From positions 1 through 64,000 of the forward strand of contig NW_005178903.1 of NCBI RefSeq assembly GCF_000350225.1: 64,000 bases of DNA, written 5' to 3'. The notes below the pieces were generated by a model that was not told the DNA's origin, did not search any database, and saw only the letters and a program-made list of their open reading frames with translations. Of the stretch, positions 55,102 to 64,000 are shown in pieces. This stretch comes from Chondrus crispus (lineage: Eukaryota > Rhodophyta > Florideophyceae > Gigartinales > Gigartinaceae). The stretch's first letter is position 1. The number at the start of each line of letters is the position of its first letter. The position numbers and the translations under genes were made by a program.

Positions 55102-56781
55102 CTCCCGCTTCCGATCGGGCGGTTGACGTATGCGTGGAGACGCCACGCTCGTGCCGGCGTCACGGTGGGCGAACTGTTGTCCCGGGAGTCCCTGCGGCCC
55201 GACTTATTAAGGATTCGGTCCATATACGAAGGAGGGTCGACCGAGGAGTCGTCCGTGGCGCTGGGTCCTGTTTTCCTCGAGGGAGGCGGTGCTGCGTACC
55301 AATCACCGGACTAATTCCCTGGGGACAGGACCTTTGCCTTCTGTCTAGGGGAGATCGAATATGTCGACCGCATGTCGACATACCTCTTCCGTCAAGGTCC
55401 CCGCAGCCCGCGGGGTTTCGTCCTTCCGGAGGTCACGGGACTCTACGTCGGTCCCCGTCCCCGCTCTTCCTCGAAAGCGCGGTCGGCCCTCCAGAAGTCC
55501 GCTTGGTCGCTGATGCGCATACATCGCATCGCAATAGCTCCCAACGATTGGTCGGCTTATCGGCACCGGGAGGAGGAGGACGGTCGCGTATTCCCGTCCG
55601 CCTCTTTCTCGGCGGGCCTGTCGCGGGCCGACTTCCCGGGGCTCCCACCCGTCGTAGGGGAGTCATTCTCCTCTTTGGGCGTACACCCATTACTGCCTTA
55701 TTCGCTAAAAAATTTCGGCTTTGCGTGCGGAGATAGGAATCATCCGGCCTCCGACGACCTCGTGCATAACCTCGAGAGGGAGTGGGCGTGGTGCCTTCGC
55801 AACGCCTTTATGCACGAGGTCGCACTCCACGACCGCGCCTTCGTGCAGCCCGTGGGAGTTCTCTCGTTCCTTGGACGCCTTGCTCCGTCCCTTCCTGACG
55901 TTGTCCCACATCCCCTCGAACCCGACTCACCGTGCGTGGTCTGGTCGTACTCTTCGGTGCTGGACCTATTGCGCCGCGGCGGTGCGGTGCGCGAACGTAA
56001 CCGCCGCCCCTGGACGGACTACACGACCGGCACCCGTAGTCTTTTCCTCGCGTATGACTACAGAAGCGACACCTTCGTGGCGCGCCCGAGTGCTCCGGCC
56101 GCGGGTCCGTCTCGGGGGAAGAGCGGCGTCGGATCTACTGCGCGCGAGGCGCGCTGTAAGCGCTATCGCGACCTTGACGGGGAGCCCTCTGCCGTTGCGT
56201 TGGCGGTGGCTCCCGCTATGTGCGCTCTTCTGGAGGATGCTAACATTATGACGGGGTCCCCCTTGCCTTTGCTTCCGTTTCTCGGCTCCGTCTGTGGTCT
56301 TGGTACCCAAGAGAGCACCGCGCTGACTCTCAGCTTGGCCCGGGACGAGCTCGCGGCCATCCTCAGGTTGTCCCGTGCCCTAGGGAGCCTTATCGATCGA
56401 GCTTGGACTTTAGAGGGGTTACTCCACACCCTCACGAGCTGGTGTACAGAACGCAGTGGCGAGGCGCGACGTCTCGGAGCGGAGCGCCAGGCCTTCGCCA
56501 CGGAGCGTGTCTCCCTCGCGGAGCAGCTCTGCCGTGCTCAAGGCAAGCTCGGAGTTCTCCACGAATCCTCCTCGCGACAGGCGGGCCTTCTTCAAGGCGC
56601 CCTTGCCGAACGCGATCGTTATCGGCGCGAGCGGGATGCCCTCAGGGGTGCCCGGGTTTCCGCGTCGTCTGCGATCCCGCCCGTTTCGGCGTCTCGTCAG
56701 GGCCGTCGAGACCCCCACCAGAGTCGCGGGTTCGGCTCTTCGATGGCCAACGAAACCGCCGGGTCCCTCGACCCCGCTTAG
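55102..56781 (+). pseudogene. LTR-element accessory gene, second copy (family A)
   Basis: Homologue of the ORF at 4335-6626. Homology starts about 5 bp after the LTR edge, at the match to LRYPWRRRVRSGV (here LTYAWRRHARAGV), so the ~165-residue N-terminus of the other copy is absent. Shared landmarks: RGFVLPEVTGLYVGPRP, NDWSAYRHREEEDGRV, SFSSLGVHPLLP, NLEREWAW, WTDYTTGTRSLFLAYD and CKRYRDLDGE. It ends with a coiled coil (ERQAFATERVSLAEQ, ALAERDRYRRERDALRG). Here the gene is in the same orientation as the flanking LTRs, unlike the first copy. Broken (truncated plus about one break). Function unknown. Confidence 0.75.
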
Positions 56782-58071
56782 AGCTGGGTCTCGCACGGTG
56801 AAGTCGTCCTCCTGCCTCTCCACGAAACGGAGCCGGAGGTACCCCCTCATCCCAGCTACTGTCTCCCGAGGGGGCATTGCTCCGGGGCGCCCCCTCTTTC
56901 TCACGGCACGGACCGCTGAGCATGCAAGCAGAGCGACTGGCTCTCGACATCCCTAGTTATTCCCCTTCCCGTAAAGCCCCCAAGGCAATTCCTCGCGAGT
57001 CTTCCTCCTACGCTTGCGGAAGACCTCCTCCATGGCCTGGTCAAGAAAAAAAGGGGGAGGGGCTCGGATTTGTTGCCGTCCCACTCCGCGTCCCATCATG
57101 CTGTTCGAACATGGCTCTCTTCGTAGAGCAACGGGAGACGCCAGAGTGAACGGCTCCTCTCGTACGACTGCAGCGTCTGATGCGCGGGGGTCCGTCCGGT
57201 GTGTGATCGGCATTCACAATTGCCTTCGCAACGGTCGCCTCACTGGTGGCGCCACTCGCCATTGGGCAAGTGTGCGGATGCGTAGTCGTTCGTTACCCTT
57301 CTTCTTGCCGCTCGCCGTGGAGGCGAGAACGCGAAGACGCGAAGTCTGTTTTCTATCTGGCGTCCCTCGCCTTCGTGGCGGGGGCGCCGGCGCCGTCGGC
57401 TTCCCTCGCACGGTTCACAGCATTATACCGGCGCGAGCGGAGGGGCTCCGGGGCCTGTGCCTCGGTTCGAGTGACGTCGCCCCACTACGGGTGAGCCGCG
57501 CTTAGAGTCGTGTCGGGGGGAGGGGGTTCGTTGACGGATTAACGGGATGTCAGCGGCTGAGATGGGGAGTCGCGCTTCAGCTAAAATTAACGAGCTCCCA
57601 TTGGCTGAGCCACTCCCGACTCTCTCGCCTGGCTTGAGGGACGTGTGAGGCGAGCTCGTTTCTCTTGTTGCCTTCCCCTCTTCCGGGGGACCCGCCCCTA
57701 GCGTACGCATCGGCCTTTCGAGTACTGCATTCCACGTTACCGATGATCATCACCGGTCACACCTTCCGTATGATGCGAGGTACGGTTGCGTCGACGAATT
57801 GCTCTCCTACGTCCGTCACTATCTCTTTGTACCTGGTCCAAAGCGCACAGAAACCTCTGTACTCTTTTTCTGTCTCAGTCTGTCCTTCAACTTCCTTAGT
57901 TTCGATAACTCCCTCTAGGGCGCTTGTCCTCGCCCCTCTGAGTTTCACGACCGCGGGGAGGGGCCGTCGTCGATTCCTTTTCCTGCTCGTTCGATTGGTC
58001 CCGCGTGGTGTACGGTCTCGGATCTCAGGGGCCGATACCCTGGTGGTCGCCGCCTCTTTTCGTAGCGTCAG
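56782..58071. other. GC-rich 3' flank of the accessory gene, with hairpins
   Basis: No credible gene. Hairpins similar to the array at 3549-4125 occur near 57310-57335 (CTCGCC..GGCGAG) and 57363-57390 (CCTCGCC..GGCGGGGG). GAGCTCCCATTGG/GCGAGCTCG-type inverted words occur near 57588-57660. Shared 3' flank suggests the hairpins travel with the gene. Confidence 0.5.
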
Positions 58072-59004
58072 TGTAGTGCAATACCCGTCTCCGGTAGGGG
58101 GGTGAAAGGAAGTGAAAAAGGAAAAAATAGATACTGTAGTCCGGGTTTAAGGGACACACGTGAGCGACGAAGCGCGCGATTATTTTAATTATTTAATTTA
58201 TTTACTAATTAGATCTAGAATCTAGAGCCGGGAGCTACTGTACTCGCCCCGGCGGGGCTCTATATAACTTAGCCCTTTGACCGAACAAGTCAATAAACCA
58301 ACCCGAGTTGCCAGAGTTTGATATCGCCTTGGTCGAAGTCCGTCTTTTACAAGACATTCCCTTCTACTCTAGCCTACGGTATCCTTTGCGCTCGGGGGTC
58401 CCCTTTTTCCTTATCAATTTTCCGTTATTTCCCTATCCTAATTTCCCTTAATCTTGAGTTGGTCCCACCTTGTAGGATTGCGATCCGCAAGTGACGTCAT
58501 TAGCCATCGGGCGTTTGTGTTGGTGCACCAGTGGTGCTTTTCTCAGCGTTGGTTCCATCGGAATCTGGTTGCGACCGATCCGGTGTTGGTACTTTGCCAT
58601 CGGGCAGTACGACGGTGTAGCGCTGCTACGTTTTCTTCTTTTCCGACTGGCTACGTTGCGACGTCCCCATCGAAGACCCTATCAAGGGTATAAGATGTAC
58701 AAGGCGCTCTTCGAGCATTGGATTTACGACCCATCGGACCAGGTTTACCAGACACCCCTCCGAACTCGACGGGCAATTGCCTTTACAAGTCTCTACCACC
58801 ATTTACGGATCCCGGGCTGGGCCCTTTTCTTTGCCCCCCCCTATCAAGGATCCCAGCTACTGCGGGCCGCAAACCCACTTAAAGAGGACAGGGAGCTTCG
58901 AACACTCCGTAGCGCTGTGCCGTTGGCAGTTGTTGTTTTTGTTGTTGTTGTTTGTGTTGAACCGTCGGACCTTGGTCTCTGCCTAACAGGCGCATTGCAC
59001 TACA
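58072..59004 (+). repeat. 5' LTR of the rightmost gypsy element
   Basis: 933 bp with perfect 11-bp inverted ends TGTAGTGCAAT...ATTGCACTACA, TATATAA at 58261 and AATAAA shortly after. Followed at 59009 by CGGTCTCCCGACC, the same primer-binding core as in the element at 32409. No polypurine tract precedes it, as expected for a 5' LTR. Confidence 0.85.
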
Positions 59005-62000
59005 AAAGCGGTCTCCCGACCCGGAATATTTCTACGGGAAACCCGACCTAGAATTTTGTCTACGACAAAGAAGTTGGTCTGGGTAACGGAGTATCTTTTT
59101 TTATTTTTTTGTTTGTAACTTTTTTGTGTAGGTTCGCTCGTACGAGCGATGTCGACACGCGCACCCGGGGACGTCGGTCCTGGGGCGAGCGGGAGCGGAT
59201 CGGCACGGGCGTCGAGGATCCCGAGGGGTCCTCGCACCCGGAGCCAGGCCAATATGGCCACGGATCCCGGAGATCAAGAATCACCTACAGAGATTGCCGC
59301 CGACAAGAATGACCTCGACGAGAAGTTCGAGAAGATGGGCCTCGAAATTCGCCGAGAAAATAAGAACATTCTCGAGGATGAAATAGCCCGATTTCAAAAG
59401 CAACTTTAGTTGCAAAATTCCGAGTTCCAAACGGCGTTGGAAGAGCTGACCGCGCGCGTGGGACTCATCGAGAAAAATAATGGCGACGGGACCGACGGAA
59501 TCGAGTCGGAGTTCCTCGCTTCATTGAAGCTTTCGGTCAAGGACGCGAGGCGCAAAGTGAACCAAGCCTTGGAGTCCTTAGGAAAATTCAAAACAAGCAT
59601 CGATGACCGATTCGATCGCGACGCGCAACGTCTCAAGGACCTTGAGCAGGCCGCGGATCAAGCTCCGCAAGGATCGGACGACGAGCCGTTCCCTTAGAGT
59701 AGAGAGGGCGACCGTCGGTCGAAGAAGGACAAGCCCGCCCGTCAGCGGAGCTGCAAGTCGAAGCCCTCAAAGAAAGACAAGCGACGTGTAAGCAAGGGTC
59801 ACTGTAGTGACGATCCGGAGGACCGCGACTCACAGTTGGAGTCGCTTGGTCCCTCCGAAGATGGTAACGGCGGTTCGTCGAACCATTCGGGCGATTCCGA
59901 ACGCCGTTCAGAAGAAGGAAACGGAATTTCGTCAATCAAGAAAATTTCCTCTAGACGAGGCGGAGTCACTTCGTCCGCCTCGCGGAGAGACAAGGACGCG
60001 GAACCCAAGGACGTCGCAACGCGGCGCGGGCCGCGATGGGAGGAGTTGGAGGAGCTGAATCCGACCAACTACCTCTTCAAGAAGTTACTTTCGTACCGAA
60101 CGTACCGCTTGCGGAACCCGCAGACAGATTTGTCAAGTTCCCGGCGGACCACCGTGCGAAAAATCAGGAGAGATATTCCGCCTACGGTGAAGAAGGATAA
60201 CACGTTCACAGGTGAGGACGGGGTCCTTGTGTTGGATTTTTTGGCAAAGTTAGTTCAGGAGTTTGATACTCAAGAAATGAACGACGGGCAAGCGATCCGC
60301 TTGTTGCCCGAATTTCTAAGCGGCATCGCCTTGAGACAGTACACTTCTGTGTCTCTGACGGCCGAGCCCCATCACGGAAAGGTATCCGTTTGGCCAGAGG
60401 CCGTACAGTGGTTGTTGAGGAGTTTTGCAACTGACGAGGCGATCCGTCAAGCCGTGCTCGCATTGAAAGAAGTTCAGCAAAGACCGTCTGAAAACGAGAT
60501 GGAATTTTACATTCGCCTAACACGCGAATAATCGCTGTGGGAATGTTTATTCTAGGGAGGAGCAGATGACCATGTTCATGGAGGGTCTAGATGCCAGTAT
60601 TAAGCCCATGGTCTCGCAGTATCGACAAGATAACCGGGATGTCTCATTTTTGAGATTGGTAAATTACGCGAAGGCGCATGGCTCGGTGAGCCGCGCCAAG
60701 GACAAGAAGACCAAGAAGGTCACGATTCAAACGCCGTCGACGTTCAGGGCGGGGAAGAAGCCGAGGGCTTCTTATTCCAGTCGTAAGGGTCACGCCGCCG
60801 TCCACTTAGCCGAGTCAATCTCCGCGTCAGATGAACGCGGTGCGCACGGAAGCAGCGACAATCATTATGAAGGAGCGTTGGTAGCCGAAGGCAATTTTAT
60901 TGAGCCATCGGAGGGCTACGGACACGAGGACTACGGGGCAAGCGGGTCGTCAACGTTACCGACGCCCACATACACGACGGGGTCGTTCTCAGAACCCACG
61001 GATCCCGTGATGATGTTCCGGGGGCCCGGCCACACGCCGGCGCCGCGCATTCCGATGGAAGACAAGGATACAACGTTTCGAAGGCCAGGCTGGATGGGAA
61101 GGCCGCAACGTCAAGGAAGGCCGCCGACCCGTGGAGGACCTAGACCGCAATATCCCGTCAAGAAGCACGGACTGGTGTGCTATCGCTGTTACGAAAAGGA
61201 CCACGCCGCGCCAACGTGCATTCTTTCCCTCCGGGAAATGCACCGAGTTTTGGGAAATTATGAGACGTTATCTCCGACGGAGAGATTAGGGATACCATCT
61301 ACGAGTTATCTGAAAGTGAAGAATTGGTTCGATTCGCAGACGGCGAGGGCGCCGAGTGCTTCAACGCCGAGGTCGAACCAACCCTTCAGAGGGCCCGCCG
61401 CGGGGCCCGCGTGGTCGGACGTGAGAAGGAACCCGCCGCCGCAGGGAAACTAGAGAGGGGAATCTCGAGGGAGTCACGAGAGGCGCAGGTTCAACGTACT
61501 GCGTCCAGGACTCAGTCCTGTTCCCCGTCTCTAGCAAGAAGGGAAGGCCTCGACGAGGAGGTAGTTGAAATAGGGGGTAAGCCGAAGGAGCCAACTGTTG
61601 TCAAGAAAATTCTAAGTCGAGACAAGGATCGTCCGATGGATCAAATTCGTAGGCCCTGGTACAGGATTAAGCGACAAGAATGTCCTGAAAAGATCTTGGT
61701 CCTCGCGCGAAAAAACTATAAATTTTCCGCGGATATTCGACCAACGGTCGGATTGATGAGCCGAGTGTTGTCCGTGTTGGACACAGGTGCCGGACCGAAT
61801 TTGGTTCGAAGGTCGGAACTTCCGGCAGGAATGGAAATGTTGGTGTCCTACGGACCGACCCAAGACATTGGCGACGCGAACAATAGGCCACTCCGGACTC
61901 TCGGCACAATTAGCATGCCTGTGAGGCTTGGAAAATTTGTGGCCGCAGCCGAGTTTATTGTATGCGAAAAACTAGCAGTCCCGCTAATTCTAGGCGCGGA

Positions 62001-64000
62001 CTACTGTGACCGGTTTGTAGAAGCAATTTATCCAAGGAAGAAAACGGATGAGTTGGCGGATTTCTCGGAGGTGCTGATAACTAGGCGGTTCTCGACGAGA
62101 AAAGGGAAGAAGAATCTCGTCCCGGGAGAGGACGAGAATGATGGAAAGGGGGAGCGAATTTCCCCTAAGGTAAAAGTGGCAAGAGCCACGACTATCGAGC
62201 CAGGGACGCAACGCGTCGTAGAATGCACCTCGAAGAGGGCGGGCTTGGTTGTGGTTCAGCCGTACTCGTCGTTGTACGAAAGGCACGGGTTGACGTGCAC
62301 GAATGGTGTCGTTCAGGTTGAGCCTGACAGGCCATTTCGTTTACACGTTGCGAATTTTAGGACGTACCCTGTCAGGGTGCAAAAAGGCCAAGTTGTGGCA
62401 GAATTATTACCGCACCCAAGGGCCGTCCTTGAGAGCAAAACCACCATTGGTGAAGTTCTTGGAATTCAGGAAAGGCAGAAGGAAAATATTCCTAATTCCA
62501 CCAAGACGCCTACGGGCGAGGCAAGATGCGAACCGTCGGATCAAGCGCGCGAGGACCAGCAAGAGGAACGGGAGGAAAGACTCTCCGCGACGGCAACTAC
62601 GACGCCGGAGCGGCGGATTGAGCCTCCCCCGCCGGACGTGGAGGAACTTGACCTGAGCCACGTGCCGGACCGGCTGCGCGAGCGGTTCCGTCGGATGTTG
62701 AAGAAGTATTCAAGGATGTGGGATGGGACGCTTGGTGAAATTAATACCACAGTCCATCGGATCGAGTTGATCCCCGCGACTCGTCCCATCGCACAAGCTC
62801 CGTACCGGGCAGGACCTAAAGCCCGCGAGATTGAAGATGCAGAAGTACAGAAGATGTTACAGGCATGAGTGATAGAACCGGCGCAGTCAGAATGGGCGTC
62901 GCCCGTGTTGCTGGTGCCCAAGCCGGACGGGTCAATGCGTTTTTGCGTAGACTATCGCCGGTTAAACGCGGTAACGGTAAAGGACACGTGCCCTTTACTG
63001 CGCATGGATGAGTGCCTGGACTCCCTTGGTGACACCAAGGTTTTCTCCGCGTTGAACGCGATTTCGGGATATTGGCAGATGCGTATCCCTGAGTGCGACC
63101 GCGACAAGACGGCATTTTCGTGTCACTCAGGTCTGTATCGTTTTTCAAGAATGCCCTTCGGGCTTACCAACGCGCCGGCGACGTTTCAGAGAGCCATGGA
63201 TATACTGCTCTCTCCGTTCCGATGGAAGTCGTGTGTGGTGTATTTGGATGATATCATCATCTTCAGAAAGTCTTGCGAAGAACACATTGTTCATGTTGAT
63301 GAAATACTGTCTGTATTAGAGAAGGCAGGTGTGAAGCTCAAGCTTCGCAAGTGTGAATTTTTCGTCGAAAAGGTCAAGTACCTTGGCCATGTCGTTCGGC
63401 CAGGTACATTGGAGGTTGATGCCGCTCGCACTGCGGCGTTGGAACAAGTGAGGTACCCTCCATCGCAGACCCAGCTCAGAAGCTTCTTGGGACTTTGTAA
63501 TGTGTACCGTCGGTTTGTCCCACATTACGCGAAAATCGCGCATCCGCTCAATCAACTATTGAAGAAGGGACAACCGGTCCAGTTGGAAGGATTCCACGAA
63601 CCGTGCCAAAAAGCTTTTCATAAGCTCAAGGACTCCATCTTGGCACCGCCGGTGTTGGCGCTGCCGAAGAAGGACCTACCCTACTGGGTAGATACCGATG
63701 CAAGCGACTATCAAATTGGCGCTGCATTATTTCAACCACACCCGGATGCGCAACGCAAACCAATCGGGTTCTTTTCAAGAACGTTAGCCGCAGCCGAGAG
63801 AAACTATTCTGTATCAGAAAAAGAATGTCTAGCGGTAATTTGGGCCGTACAGACTTTAAGACCATATCTGTATGGCGAGCACTTCATCGTGCATACCGAC
63901 CATACCTCATTGAGGTGGTTGATGAACGTAACCGACCCCAGCGGGAGATTAATCCGATGGAGACTCCACCTCTCGGAATTTGATTTCGAAATCAAGTACA
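59005..64000 (+). mobile_element. Ty3/gypsy element, gag-pol, cut by the window end
   Basis: Gag from about 59149 (basic, Gly-rich start; coiled coil ENKNILEDEIARFQKQL; core DGVLVLDFLAKLVQEFDTQEM; knuckle CYRCYEKDHAAPTC near 61180). Protease near 61765 (SVLDTGAGPNLVRRSELP). RT from 62870 (RFCVDYRRLNAVTVKDTCPL-type, VYLDDIIIF). RNase H near 63680 (WVDTDASDYQIGAALFQ), still open at 64000. Same lineage as the element at 32409 but separate in sequence. A few breaks. Integrase and 3' end lie beyond the window. Confidence 0.9.

Overview
The window reads as a nuclear scaffold end from a eukaryote with an unusually dense load of mobile elements. A florideophyte red alga such as Chondrus crispus is my best inference. 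The supports are single-exon host genes, a plant/algal-type molybdate-anion transporter, many Ty3/gypsy elements with chromodomains, and cloning-vector polylinker in bases 1-32, which points to Sanger-era shotgun assembly. The species is inference; the repeat load and vector tail are seen directly.

Layout. 1-3.3 kb: vector tail, then a 3'-cut MFSD5/MOT2-type transporter (-) and a TMEM62-like membrane-protein C-terminus (-). 3.5-7.4 kb: an array of about nine hairpins, a broken accessory ORF on the minus strand, then a polypurine tract and an LTR on the plus strand. 7.7-8.9 kb: a decayed DNA-methyltransferase/SET gene. 9.4-11.5 kb: two convergent secreted paralogues of 299 aa each. 13.3-19.3 kb: an ORF with a papain-like Cys/His/Asp pattern, convergent with an open 1557-aa gypsy gag-pol whose start sits on a perfect ~69-bp inverted repeat. 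20-22.7 kb: nested TIR elements and a two-pass membrane protein. 23.1-23.9 kb: a tandem duplication. 26-28.9 kb: an open 779-aa DUF7869-type transposase-like gene, followed by a HAT-repeat fragment holding a 55-bp palindrome. 29.3-29.8 kb: a second copy of the CAGGGG-ended MITE.

30.5-46.2 kb is a nest: an old AT-rich gypsy element (-) is split by a young 11.3-kb chromodomain gypsy element (+, 32409-43694) with LTRs about 98% identical and a GTAAG target-site duplication. The young element carries antisense accessory ORFs between integrase/chromodomain and the 3' LTR. 46.2-49.5 kb: a CACTA/EnSpm (TNP2-type) transposase (-) head-to-head with a decayed basic/acidic gene (+). 49.5-54 kb is gene-poor. 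54-64 kb: an LTR, a second copy of the 4.3-6.6 kb accessory gene (sense orientation, N-terminus cut at the LTR edge), another LTR, and a gypsy gag-pol running off the window.

The most notable pattern is that at least two gypsy-type 3' ends (6814 and 43144) have an antisense ORF starting 158-188 bp inside the 3' LTR, next to closely similar polypurine tracts. One of these ORF families recurs at 55-57 kb with a coiled-coil tail and hairpin-rich 3' flank. A third gypsy gag-pol (14462-19135) also has an ORF convergent with its 3' end. Together this suggests red-algal gypsy elements that carry antisense accessory genes of unknown function.
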